A DNA stretch of 64,000 nucleotides from the NCBI RefSeq assembly GCF_000687915.1, contig NZ_JHZY01000002.1, positions 1,426,001-1,490,000 of the forward strand, written 5' to 3'. Positions 1-9,109 of this stretch are shown piece by piece. Under the pieces are notes generated by a model. The model did not search any database. It saw only the letters and a list, made by a program, of their open reading frames with translations, and had not been told where the DNA came from. The stretch is from Leeuwenhoekiella sp. MAR_2009_132 (GTDB lineage: Bacteria > Bacteroidota > Bacteroidia > Flavobacteriales > Flavobacteriaceae). Within the stretch, counting starts at the first letter, position 1; every line of letters begins with the position of its first letter. Made by a program: the position numbers and the translations under genes.

Positions 1-1645
1 TTACTTCATCGCCATAATGTATTTGTGTTAACTGCGTCTCACCACTTTTTGTAACCGGCTCTACGGCACTCCACGCCATAAATTCGGGTCTGCGTTGTAA
101 AGCCAACTGGTAATAAGTGTCTAAAACAGCATCAATTTGGGTGGCATTTGCTTTACCAAATTCTCGTGCTGCCCAATCGAATTGATGCTTTGCAACCGCC
201 TCGCTTGTTTCAAATTTTGACATATCCCAGGCCATATCCATAAACAACTCAGTATTGTATTCGTGGGGTTTGATATCTCCGGCGTTTAAAATCCAGATAT
301 CTTCTGCCTTGAAGCTATAAGCTTTTGAAAGTTCTTCCCACATTAAAACCGGATGCGTCGAGTTTAACCACAGGTAATCGTGCGGTCTTCCCCAGTATGA
401 AGTGTGGTAATAAATACCCGCCCCACCGCTGCGTTTTTGTTCTTCCAGATTGCTCAATTGGCGTAAGTACCCATAGTTGTCATCGGTCCATACCAGAGTT
501 ACATCTTCAGGTAATTTTAAACCGTTTTGATAGTAATGCAGCACCTCTTTATATGGCACAAATGCCTGCGGAACTTGAGCTAAATCCTGCTTGGTTTCTT
601 TTAAAATTTCCCGTTGATCGGTAATTACCTGCTCTAATAATTTTACCTGAGAAGGCGTGTCATCATCTCCTACAATCATTGGCGAATCGTGCTCTCCACG
701 CATTCCTAAAGTATAAATACCTTCATAATCTGCAGTTTCTCTGGCTCGCTTTTTAAACAATTCTTTGATTTCTCCTGCATTGACATCATAGCGGTAATCA
801 CCCATCGTATCGTGATCCCATTCAGCATTTATATTGCATAACATGGGTTCTGCGTGCGAACTGCCAACGACTATCGCATAATCATCTGCGACTACTTTAT
901 TTTTGGGATAATGGTAAAAAGCTTTGGTACAGGTATGCATAGCCGGCCAAATGGTATTTGCCCGTAAACGCAATAATAATTCAAAAACCTTAGCATAGGT
1001 TTTAGGACCGATATCACCCGTTTTTGGCTCAAAATTTAAAGCGGCCCAGCGCTGCAAGCCCCAATCTTCATCCTTTAAAAATATCCCTCTATATTTTACC
1101 GAAGGTTCACCATATACTTGAGGCGTTATAGTTAAGCTTAGTTGTTCTTTTTTATCGGGAATAACATCTGCCCACCATTCCCACGGAGAAACGCCTATAC
1201 GTCTTGAGATTTCCAATAATCCGTATGCTGTTGCACGACGGTCTGATCCTAGAATTACTAAAGCCTGACTAAGATCTTTAGTAGGATTTTCTATTACTTG
1301 AATTGAATAAGTTTCCCATTTACCACTCAGCTGTGTAGTATCGATTTTTTTTGCAGCTACGAGATCATTTATAAAAGAACTCGTACCTAAAGTTCCTGCA
1401 AGTATAGCCGTTGACGTGTTATTAGTTGTTTTTGTTCCTAATCGCTTTCCGGTGATTTTAAACACGTCATCGTTAAGCATTGCAGCCGCAATATGAACCA
1501 CCTTTGGTTCGCTTTTATCAATAATTACACTGGTGTTTTCTTTAGAATCTACCAACTTAAATGGTGTCTGCGCAGTGCTATTTGTAATCCCACCTAAAGT
1601 AAGGATAATTGCAAAGAACAAATAGATTTGAGGTGAACTCTTCAT
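1..1645 (-). CDS. GH115 family alpha-glucuronidase, 3' end outside window
   Basis: About 548 codons are visible and the frame stays open to the window edge, so the C-terminus is missing. The protein starts with a signal peptide (MKSSPQIYLFFAIILTLGG, then a cleavage-like STAQ). Recognisable GH115 stretches follow: GSDRRATAYGLLEISRRIG, SSHAEPMLCNINAEWDHD, LGMRGEHDSPM and GGAGIYYHTSYWGRPHDYLW. GH115 enzymes are exo/endo-acting alpha-1,2-(4-O-methyl)glucuronidases that remove glucuronic acid side chains from xylan or arabinogalactan; the protein is probably periplasmic or surface-associated. The ATG lies 6 bases downstream of the preceding gene's stop codon, so it is the last visible gene of the GH92-GH28-GH89-acyltransferase operon. 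Family assignment is firm; the exact substrate is inferred. Confidence 0.88.
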   Translation of the reverse strand, partial: MKSSPQIYLFFAIILTLGGITNSTAQTPFKLVDSKENTSVIIDKSEPKVVHIAAAMLNDDVFKITGKRLGTKTTNNTSTAILAGTLGTSSFINDLVAAKKIDTTQLSGKWETYSIQVIENPTKDLSQALVILGSDRRATAYGLLEISRRIGVSPWEWWADVIPDKKEQLSLTITPQVYGEPSVKYRGIFLKDEDWGLQRWAALNFEPKTGDIGPKTYAKVFELLLRLRANTIWPAMHTCTKAFYHYPKNKVVADDYAIVVGSSHAEPMLCNINAEWDHDTMGDYRYDVNAGEIKELFKKRARETADYEGIYTLGMRGEHDSPMIVGDDDTPSQVKLLEQVITDQREILKETKQDLAQVPQAFVPYKEVLHYYQNGLKLPEDVTLVWTDDNYGYLRQLSNLEEQKRSGGAGIYYHTSYWGRPHDYLWLNSTHPVLMWEELSKAYSFKAEDIWILNAGDIKPHEYNTELFMDMAWDMSKFETSEAVAKHQFDWAAREFGKANATQIDAVLDTYYQLALQRRPEFMAWSAVEPVTKSGETQLTQIHYGDEV

Positions 1646-1651
1646 AAACAC

Positions 1652-2797
1652 TTAAATTTTAATGTAAATTGATTTCTTATCTAAGATATATCCTAAAAAC
1701 CAGCATAGCAGCATAAATACAAATGCGGTAAGTAGTGCTCCAAAACTACCCGAAGCTAATTTTTGAAAAACTTCCTGACTTACCCAATCAAAAACCGACA
1801 ATCCCGACGGGGTTTTTATCAGTCCTAAAATCACAAAAAACAACTCTGAAAACAGGTAAATAAACAACGGATTCTTCCCAAAAACTGTAAAAAAATACGT
1901 TCCGGTTTTGAGTTGCTTTAATTCAATACTGAAGATTAATAACGCAATTATGCACAGGTCTATTCCCACCGTATAAAGGACAAAAGAGCTGGTCCATAAT
2001 TTTTTACTTAGCGGAAAACTCCCCTCCCAAATCAATGCCAATGCATAAAGCACAACACCGGCGATTAAAAGCTGTGCAATGGTTTTATAACTTTTACCAG
2101 ATTTAATTATAAATACACCCGCAAGGTAACCGCCTACTACATTTACTACCGCAGGTAATGTGCTTAAAAGTCCTTCGGGATCAAATGAAATACGGTCTTT
2201 TTTATACATATGGCTTTCGCCAAAAATGGTCTGATCAAGCCAGGTAATTCCATTTGTTGCCATCTCTAATTCGTGTCCGTTAGTTCCTAACAAATAAAGC
2301 AATGCCCAGTACACCATTAATATTCCACCAGAGATTATAAGAATCCATTTTGTTTTAAAATAGTGAACCAGAATAGCCGTAAAAAAGTAGCACAGCGCAA
2401 TACGCTGCAACACCCCCATAATTCGGGTTTCTGAGATGAGTTTTAGCTGTAATCCACCGTCTGTACCGTACTCAAAAAATGGAAACCAGTACATTAGATA
2501 TCCTATTAAAAAAATAATAAGGGAGCGCTTAATTATTTTTTTCCAAAATGCCGCAGAAGTACCATTTTTAAATCTGGGCATCGAGAAACTCATTGCATTA
2601 CCCATAGCAAATAGAAACGACGGAAAAACCAAATCTGCTAAGGTAAACCCGAACCAGGAAGCATGCGTAAACGCAGTATAAAATTTTGCGCCAGATCCCG
2701 GAGTGTTTACTACAATCATTAAACAGATGGTTAATCCCCTAAATACATCAAGAGATAAAAAGCGTTTTGATTGTTTTAATGCAGATGCCATAGCCAT
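1652..2797 (-). CDS. HGSNAT/NagX-like membrane acyltransferase (DUF5009 type)
   Basis: A 381-residue polytopic inner-membrane protein with about ten hydrophobic segments. The N-terminal motif LDVFRGLTICLMIVVNTPG is the signature of the DUF5009/DUF1624 group, which includes human heparan-alpha-glucosaminide N-acetyltransferase (HGSNAT) and bacterial NagX-like proteins. HGSNAT moves an acetyl group across a membrane onto terminal alpha-glucosamine. The start codon overlaps the stop codon of the GH89 gene by one base (TAATG), indicating translational coupling. The neighbour is an alpha-N-acetylglucosaminidase, so acetylation or transport of GlcN/GlcNAc is a sensible role. Many bacterial members have no tested activity, so transport or another O-acylation is also possible. 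Confidence 0.8.
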   Translation of the reverse strand: MAMASALKQSKRFLSLDVFRGLTICLMIVVNTPGSGAKFYTAFTHASWFGFTLADLVFPSFLFAMGNAMSFSMPRFKNGTSAAFWKKIIKRSLIIFLIGYLMYWFPFFEYGTDGGLQLKLISETRIMGVLQRIALCYFFTAILVHYFKTKWILIISGGILMVYWALLYLLGTNGHELEMATNGITWLDQTIFGESHMYKKDRISFDPEGLLSTLPAVVNVVGGYLAGVFIIKSGKSYKTIAQLLIAGVVLYALALIWEGSFPLSKKLWTSSFVLYTVGIDLCIIALLIFSIELKQLKTGTYFFTVFGKNPLFIYLFSELFFVILGLIKTPSGLSVFDWVSQEVFQKLASGSFGALLTAFVFMLLCWFLGYILDKKSIYIKI

Positions 2798-5034
2798 TAG
2801 TAATCGTACGTTATAGGTTGCATCTTCTCGATTAGCGGCTCTATTTTACTGCGGTATTTATCGTGCAATTCTTTTGCAACTTCTATTGCATTTCCGCTGG
2901 CCTCAACAGGAAAAGACTTTTCGGTTGTTACCCAATTCCATTCCCAGGTTTTAATGGCTTCATCAAACTGGTTTTGATCAAAATCGCTCCAGTTGTTTTG
3001 CACTTCGGCGAAAAATTGTTCCCAACGAGGTTTGTAAAAATCGGTCATTAAGCCACTCCACTGTCTATTGCTGTATTCATGAAGTCTATTGTCAGCTCCT
3101 CCCCATAATGTGATTAAATCGCGTGCATTTTGCTCATAGAGTGCTTTTTCATCTGGTGTTGTTCCCCAACTTCTCGCATCTGCAATCCATGGGCCTAATA
3201 AGAAATCTTTTCGCGTAGCTAATAGACGGTCTAAATCATCTATAAGCTCTATAAATTCGCCGGAATACATTTTAAAAGCTTCCTGATCTCCATTTTTATA
3301 GGCGTATGAAATTTGCTGCTGCAACGGCAACGCATAATTTGCCAGTACCTGCCGCGTAACATCAACTACATCATATTTAAAACCGTCTGAATGTTCAAAC
3401 TCTGAAGAAACCTCAACAAATAAATCCCAGGCAGGCAGTAAATCTTCTGCCGAATAATTGAGCTTTGTACGTGCCCATCTGCGATAGCCCTCAAAAGTAG
3501 GGCGCGCTACAATAATAGATTCGGCGCCATCGCGTATGGTTTGTCCATTGTAAACCGTTTGCACCAAAATATCCCAGGCCTCAAGCAATTTAAAATTTAC
3601 AGCCCCATAGCGGTTAAGATTGTAACTTTTCAGCCAGTTATTAAGTTCAATGGGCTCGGTATTCCAGGTATTATCGGTCATCAACTCATATAAAACCGGA
3701 TTTTGTTCTATAGCTTCCATTGTAAGACCAATGCCTTTCAATTTACCTGAAGTGCTGTCTTGTAAAGCAGCTGCAGGTTGGGTTGCCACAGTTTCAATAC
3801 GCCCAAACATACTGATGTTTCCACCAAAATTATGCAGCATATTCCAAATCCATTTTTTACCATAAAATGCTTCGGTACGTTTCCACACCGGTTCAATTTC
3901 CGTAGCCAAATCGAGAATGATCATGTTATCATCAGGTACCGCATCAAGCAAACCTTTTATTTGCGGAGCTTCCCAAAAATCACGATGACTGTAAAACAAC
4001 CAGCCCTGCATCACCCACACCGCTTCTTCATCTGCAGAACGCATTCCCTCATACACTTGTTTACTCAAGTTTGATAAATACTCAGGATCGTTAGAAGGTG
4101 GTGTATTTTCATTAAAGGTATCTGCAGAATACAGATGGTCTGTACCGTAAATTTTGGTTTGTTCTTCCAGAAAGCGTTTACCGATTTCAGCAAAAAGCGG
4201 ATCGTCGCAATCGAGAATATAGGTATCTTCAAAATCATTACCCCAATTGGTTTGCTTCAGTTTTGCATTAGGAAAAATACGTTTAAATGATGCCGGAACG
4301 TGCCCTGTAAATGCCGGTAAAACCGGAGTCATCCCCAACTCGCGTGCTCGATTAAGAATTTTAATTTGAAGATCGCGGTGGCTCTCTTTCCAGCTTTGTG
4401 GTAATGGACCACCCCAGCCGTCCAAATTTCCCATCCAGAACCAGGAGAAATACGACGGACCACTAAAAAAGCCACTCAGATCTTCTTCTGTAAAACCATA
4501 GGATTTATATACGTTATCCCAGATAAACTCTTCACCGGTAATGGCAAGCGGCATATTTATACCGTGTAACGCCATCCAGTCTAACTCTTTTTCCCAGCGT
4601 TTCCAATCCCACCAACTCATTGAATAATTAAAGGTGCAATAGTTTAAATAATACCGGTATTCGTAAGGTGTTTTTTTAATTATTTTTTCGCTTAGCAGCG
4701 GAAGTGTTTCAGGAAAATCAAGATTGGTTCCATTCCAGGTGATTTGCCCATGAACTATATTTTTTATGTAATAATATAATGCCGAAGCTACCGAAACGCC
4801 GTTGTTTCCGCGTAAGCGTATTTTATCATTATGCGAGTCAATCTCAAACCAATCTTCTTGAACAGTACTGTCTAATTCTATTATAAATTGATCTGCGTGG
4901 TTGGGTAAGGTGCGTTTTAATAACGCATATTCCGGAGTATCTACAGATTCTGTAAGCTCTTTAGTTTGCTGAGAAGTACAACTGCATATAAGCAAGAATA
5001 CAAGATAACCGGCATATGTATTAAGAAGTCGCAT
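2797..5034 (-). CDS. GH89 alpha-N-acetylglucosaminidase, lipoprotein
   Basis: 745 residues, beginning with a lipoprotein signal peptide (lipobox-like LICSC, Cys at about 19), so it is probably membrane-anchored. The N-terminal domain is followed by a TIM barrel with near-diagnostic NAGLU/GH89 motifs: MSWWDWKRWEKELDWMALHG, MGNLDGWGGPLPQSW and SADTFNENTPPS. By comparison with human NAGLU the acid/base should be Glu309 (in ADTFNEN) and the nucleophile Glu440 (in GLTMEAIEQNP); both are present. The enzyme releases terminal alpha-linked GlcNAc. It sits 23 bases downstream of the GH28 gene and overlaps the acyltransferase gene by one base, so all three are cotranscribed. Confidence 0.93.
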   Translation of the reverse strand: MRLLNTYAGYLVFLLICSCTSQQTKELTESVDTPEYALLKRTLPNHADQFIIELDSTVQEDWFEIDSHNDKIRLRGNNGVSVASALYYYIKNIVHGQITWNGTNLDFPETLPLLSEKIIKKTPYEYRYYLNYCTFNYSMSWWDWKRWEKELDWMALHGINMPLAITGEEFIWDNVYKSYGFTEEDLSGFFSGPSYFSWFWMGNLDGWGGPLPQSWKESHRDLQIKILNRARELGMTPVLPAFTGHVPASFKRIFPNAKLKQTNWGNDFEDTYILDCDDPLFAEIGKRFLEEQTKIYGTDHLYSADTFNENTPPSNDPEYLSNLSKQVYEGMRSADEEAVWVMQGWLFYSHRDFWEAPQIKGLLDAVPDDNMIILDLATEIEPVWKRTEAFYGKKWIWNMLHNFGGNISMFGRIETVATQPAAALQDSTSGKLKGIGLTMEAIEQNPVLYELMTDNTWNTEPIELNNWLKSYNLNRYGAVNFKLLEAWDILVQTVYNGQTIRDGAESIIVARPTFEGYRRWARTKLNYSAEDLLPAWDLFVEVSSEFEHSDGFKYDVVDVTRQVLANYALPLQQQISYAYKNGDQEAFKMYSGEFIELIDDLDRLLATRKDFLLGPWIADARSWGTTPDEKALYEQNARDLITLWGGADNRLHEYSNRQWSGLMTDFYKPRWEQFFAEVQNNWSDFDQNQFDEAIKTWEWNWVTTEKSFPVEASGNAIEVAKELHDKYRSKIEPLIEKMQPITYDY

Positions 5035-5057
5035 ATGTTCAATTTTAGGTTGTGGTA

Positions 5058-6623
5058 TTACTGTTCTATAACAAGAAAATGTTTTTTAATACTATCGGTT
5101 ACTTCCGGCTTAGGACTTACATTTTTTAATGCAATTTGTTGTGTGAGGTTATATGGTAACTTTATACTTTCTAATTGTAATTGACTTACATCATCAAAAA
5201 CAAAAGCCGGTCTAAAATCTGTTTTAGCTAGCGCGAAATTGATATTCTTAAGTTTCAGGTTTTTTGCGTGACGCACATACAACCCCCAGGCAGGCAATTC
5301 ACCAAACATCGAAAACTCAGGATAACCTGCGCGTTCTTCGGGAACTGCCTCAAGCCTACTCAACGGAATATACCCCATTCCTTTTGTAGCATTACCGGGA
5401 TAGAGAACGGTGATATTCTCAAGCTTTACATTTTCAATTACAGCATCTTCAAGACCTACAATAGACGCAGGAAAAGGATTGTGAAAAAAATCAACTTCGG
5501 GCCCGCGTAAATCATAATCTATATCGGGTCTGCCAAAAGGGACCTCAACAAGCATATTTTTTATACTCACATTCTTAACCGAACCCGGTTGCTCACCAGA
5601 ACGATTTCCTAATCGTATAAACAGCGCATTGCCTGTGTTTTTTGCCGTAATATTAGATATCTGGATATTATCAATTGCTGCACCATCTACCGATTCTAAA
5701 GCAATGGCAGAGCGGAACGTGTCATAAACCTGTATGCTGTCTATGGTTACATTTTTAAAACCTCCATAAGAAGCAGAACCAAATTTTATAGCACTGGCGC
5801 TTGATCGTATGGTACAGTTTTTAATTAAAATTCCATCATTTGCGTAATCAGGGTAATACGATTTTAGACAGATCCCGTCATCGGCAGTATTTAAATTACA
5901 ATTGGTAATGCTCACATTTTTGCAATCTGTGATATCAATTCCGTCATTATTCCAATAAGCGCGGTTTACTATTTTAAGATTGTCTAAAATCAAATTTTCG
6001 GTCAACTCAAACGAAAGTCCCCAGCAAGCTGCTGCACCCAGAGATAAATCGGTAATGCTTACCTCTTCACATTGTGAAAACCGAATTAATTTGGGACGTT
6101 TGGTTTCGTTAGGACGATTACGTCTGTAATTGTATTGGGTATCAATATCAATTCCTGCGTGGTGTAAACTATCTATTGCTAAGGCTAGTTTTAATCCCTG
6201 ACCATCAACTTTACCTTTACCAGTTATTTTTATATTTTTCGCTTTATGCGCTAAAAGTAAAGCCAGTTGTGAGTTATCATCCTTTTTAGGAAATACCGGT
6301 CTTCCCGGCATATCAAGTTTTTTATAATCCTGTGGTGAAGTACTTCCTAATAAAACTCCACCTTCTTCAATTTCTAGATGCACGTTACTTTTAAGAACCA
6401 GACTTCCGGTTAAGAACGTTCCTTTAGGAAAAACAACCGTGCCTCCATTTTGTTCAAAAGCCTTATCAATCGCTGCCTGAATGGCGGCTGTATTGAGGGT
6501 TTTACCATCTGCAACGGCACCAAAATCTAAAATAGAAAACTCCCGCGTAGCTGTATCCTGAGCAAAAATAATTGCCTGAAAAATTAGTAATACACCTAAA
6601 AGTTTGTTTTTAATTTTCATCAC
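5058..6623 (-). CDS. GH28 family pectinase-like glycosidase
   Basis: 521 residues with a cleavable signal peptide (MMKIKNKLLGVLLIFQAIIFAQ). The fold is a right-handed parallel beta-helix: the N-terminal FSILDFGAVADGKTLNTAAI and NGGTVVFPKGTFLTGSL are typical of GH28 (polygalacturonase, exo-galacturonidase, rhamnogalacturonase). The catalytic aspartate motifs are visible as NNDGID (about residue 228) and TADDGICLKS (about 250). The usual G-H-G and R-I-K motifs are not evident; SASYGG stands where the HG motif is expected. This argues for activity on something other than plain homogalacturonan. Its first 14 bases overlap the end of the GH92 gene, so the two are translationally coupled. Confidence 0.88.
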   Translation of the reverse strand: MMKIKNKLLGVLLIFQAIIFAQDTATREFSILDFGAVADGKTLNTAAIQAAIDKAFEQNGGTVVFPKGTFLTGSLVLKSNVHLEIEEGGVLLGSTSPQDYKKLDMPGRPVFPKKDDNSQLALLLAHKAKNIKITGKGKVDGQGLKLALAIDSLHHAGIDIDTQYNYRRNRPNETKRPKLIRFSQCEEVSITDLSLGAAACWGLSFELTENLILDNLKIVNRAYWNNDGIDITDCKNVSITNCNLNTADDGICLKSYYPDYANDGILIKNCTIRSSASAIKFGSASYGGFKNVTIDSIQVYDTFRSAIALESVDGAAIDNIQISNITAKNTGNALFIRLGNRSGEQPGSVKNVSIKNMLVEVPFGRPDIDYDLRGPEVDFFHNPFPASIVGLEDAVIENVKLENITVLYPGNATKGMGYIPLSRLEAVPEERAGYPEFSMFGELPAWGLYVRHAKNLKLKNINFALAKTDFRPAFVFDDVSQLQLESIKLPYNLTQQIALKNVSPKPEVTDSIKKHFLVIEQ

Positions 6624-8967
6624 TTTTTGCTTTTACTGCTTCGGTTTCTAGTGGTTTGTGTGCTTCGCTCGTCATTTGTAACTTCAATACACCACCAGCG
6701 GTGATATTACTGTGTTTTAAGTTTAAATCCTGTAGCGGTTTATCATTAAAATCTGCTTTGTTTATAAAAACGTTGGTCTCCGAATTATTCTGAGCGTCTA
6801 TAATAAACGTTTTCCCACTATAGTAATCGGGATTGAGATGTATGGTAATTTTATTGAATAGTGGACTTCCTAATTGATATTCAGGATCAGCCTCGGTACC
6901 GCCATTCATTTGAAACAATCCCGTTTTCATCAATACTGCTAGACTCCCCATAAGCCCTTGATCTTCGTCCCCGTTATATCCCCTAGCTGGCGATAAATCT
7001 GAAAATACACGATCTACCACTTTACGTGACCAATATTGTGAACGCTGTGGAGCACCCAACTTATTAAATACAAATGCGGTTTGTATAGAAGGTTGATTAC
7101 CATAATTTATAGGAATTCTACTGTATTCCGGATGCAGTTCTGCATCGTGAGAAGTTCCTGAGGTAAAGCCCATTTTTTCGGCTTGTTCAAATTGGGATTC
7201 AAGTTTAGCTATTGCTAAATCGTTGCCTCCCATTAGCGCTGCGAGCCCCTCTAATTCATGAGGGACAAACCAGGTTGCCTGTGCAGCATTGGCCTCAACA
7301 AAACCGTGCTCATATTGATATGGATCAAAATCTTTATTAAAACTTAAGTCTACACTTCTCGCAGACATCCAGCCGGTTTTTGTATCAAAAACGTTTTTAT
7401 AATTTTTTGATCTACGTATAAAATAATTGAATTCATCTTTCTTATTTAACTTTTCAGCTAACTGTGCCAGTGTATAATCCTGATATGCGTATTCTAAAGT
7501 CTGACTAGAACCATCTTTGTGTATCCCATACTCATCTTCCGGCACTGGAAGTGGATGCGGTACAAAACCATTTTCTATATAATATTCTAAACCACCACCT
7601 TTATTTGTGTAATGTTCATAACCTGCTTTGCTCATCGCACCACCGGGCATATGATTTTTTTTAAGCGCTGCATAAATAGTATCTAAATTTTCTGTAACAA
7701 TGCCCTTTTGAATTGCACTTACAATAAAGGGTGTAGACGATGCTCCGGTCATTACATAGGTGTAATTTCCTCCCGAAGGACCCCGCGGAATGTAGCCGCC
7801 ATCTTTATAATATTGTAATAATGATGAAGTAAACTCATCCATTATCTCTGGGTAAACAAGTCCCCAAAGTGTATTTATCGTCCATTGTGCACCCCAAAAG
7901 GAATCTGAATTGTAATGATTAAACAAGGGTTTTCCTGCATCATCAAGGGGTAACTGTCCTATTCTAAACTCTGTTCCTGTATTATCAGGATAATTACCGT
8001 TAAAATCGCTTATAGTACGTCTCCCCTGAAGTGCGTGCCATAAATCTGTATAAAAACGTTTCTGTTGTTTTTCACTTCCTCCTTCAATTTCTATTCTTCC
8101 CAGCATTGCATTCCACGCTGTTCTTGATTCTGAAACCACTTGATCAAAATCCCAATGAGGCAATTCTTGCTGTATATTATTTTCGGCATTTGCCAAAGAG
8201 GTATATGAGATACCTACTTTCATTAATACCTCATCTGAGGTAGTATTAAGTTTTATAAGATAATTTCCTGTCTCTTCATCTTTAATTAGAGAAGTAACCG
8301 GGGTGTTTAATTTTATTTTAAAATACGTAGTAAGTGGTTTTGGTCTGCGTGTAGTTGGAGTCATTATAAAACTTCCTGAAAGCTCCTGTTTACCATTTAG
8401 TTCAAGCACACCCAATCTGTTTTCACAAGGTCCTAACAGGGTATTGAGATTGAATAAGATTGCCCGTTCCTGATCTTTATTAAACGTATAATTATGAAAA
8501 CCTACCCGTTTTGTACTGGTTAACTGAGCATTAATACCATAACGCTCTAACACTAACTTATGGTAACCGGGATGAATTATTTCTTTATCGTGATCAAATT
8601 TGGAATAAAAATCTGTGAAAATTGTTTTTTGAGATATTGAATCTAAACTTACAGGCATTACCGAAAGACCTGCCATTTGCCACGCGTGTACGTGACTAAA
8701 GCTTTTAATCGTATCTGTCTTATATCGATAACCGCTACCCCACGCCCCATTAGTTTGGGTATCTGGACTAAGATTTACCATACCAAAAGGTCTGCTTGCT
8801 GAGGAAAAGAAAAACCACCTCGAATTTTCGGTATCTAATAGTGGGTATACCTTATCTACGAGTTCTTCTGAAGTTGTGACTTTGGGTTCTTCTGCTTTAC
8901 AAGCCAGTATAAGGGTTACTAATACGAGAAGTAATGCTTGGTGAAGTTTAATTTTTTTCACGCTCAT
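6610..8967 (-). CDS. GH92 alpha-mannosidase, lipoprotein
   Basis: 785 residues from the ATG chosen here, which gives MSVKKIKLHQALLLVLVTLI followed by a lipobox LILAC; an upstream ATG at 9000 would add 11 residues and spoil the signal peptide. GH92 enzymes are calcium-dependent exo-alpha-mannosidases with an N-terminal beta-sandwich and an (alpha/alpha)6 barrel. Visible family stretches include SRPFGMVNLSPDTQTNG, GYRYKTDTIKSFSHVHAWQM, GGYIPRGPSGGNYTYVMTGA and the C-terminal GYNGDEDQGLMGSL, which holds the acidic catalytic region. It is the first gene of the leftward enzyme operon after the SusD terminator. Linkage specificity (alpha-1,2/1,3/1,4) cannot be read from the sequence. Confidence 0.92.
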   Translation of the reverse strand: MSVKKIKLHQALLLVLVTLILACKAEEPKVTTSEELVDKVYPLLDTENSRWFFFSSASRPFGMVNLSPDTQTNGAWGSGYRYKTDTIKSFSHVHAWQMAGLSVMPVSLDSISQKTIFTDFYSKFDHDKEIIHPGYHKLVLERYGINAQLTSTKRVGFHNYTFNKDQERAILFNLNTLLGPCENRLGVLELNGKQELSGSFIMTPTTRRPKPLTTYFKIKLNTPVTSLIKDEETGNYLIKLNTTSDEVLMKVGISYTSLANAENNIQQELPHWDFDQVVSESRTAWNAMLGRIEIEGGSEKQQKRFYTDLWHALQGRRTISDFNGNYPDNTGTEFRIGQLPLDDAGKPLFNHYNSDSFWGAQWTINTLWGLVYPEIMDEFTSSLLQYYKDGGYIPRGPSGGNYTYVMTGASSTPFIVSAIQKGIVTENLDTIYAALKKNHMPGGAMSKAGYEHYTNKGGGLEYYIENGFVPHPLPVPEDEYGIHKDGSSQTLEYAYQDYTLAQLAEKLNKKDEFNYFIRRSKNYKNVFDTKTGWMSARSVDLSFNKDFDPYQYEHGFVEANAAQATWFVPHELEGLAALMGGNDLAIAKLESQFEQAEKMGFTSGTSHDAELHPEYSRIPINYGNQPSIQTAFVFNKLGAPQRSQYWSRKVVDRVFSDLSPARGYNGDEDQGLMGSLAVLMKTGLFQMNGGTEADPEYQLGSPLFNKITIHLNPDYYSGKTFIIDAQNNSETNVFINKADFNDKPLQDLNLKHSNITAGGVLKLQMTSEAHKPLETEAVKAKSDEN

Positions 8968-9034
8968 ATTGATTAGGGCTGAAACGTCATTTTGCAGCAA
9001 TATAGCTCAAAACGAACCATATTAACCTGGGTAT

Positions 9035-9066
9035 AAAAAATAGATGCAGGCAATTGCTTGCCTGCA
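9035..9066 (-). terminator. Rho-independent terminator after SusD
   Basis: A 9-bp perfect stem (TGCAGGCAA / TTGCCTGCA) with a TTGC loop, followed on the minus strand by a run of six T. It separates the leftward SusC-SusD transcript from the GH92-led enzyme genes. Partial read-through is possible because the downstream genes belong to the same locus. Confidence 0.75.
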
Positions 9067-9109
9067 ATCTATTTAGATACACACAATTTTCGGCAAATTA
9101 ATTTTATGA

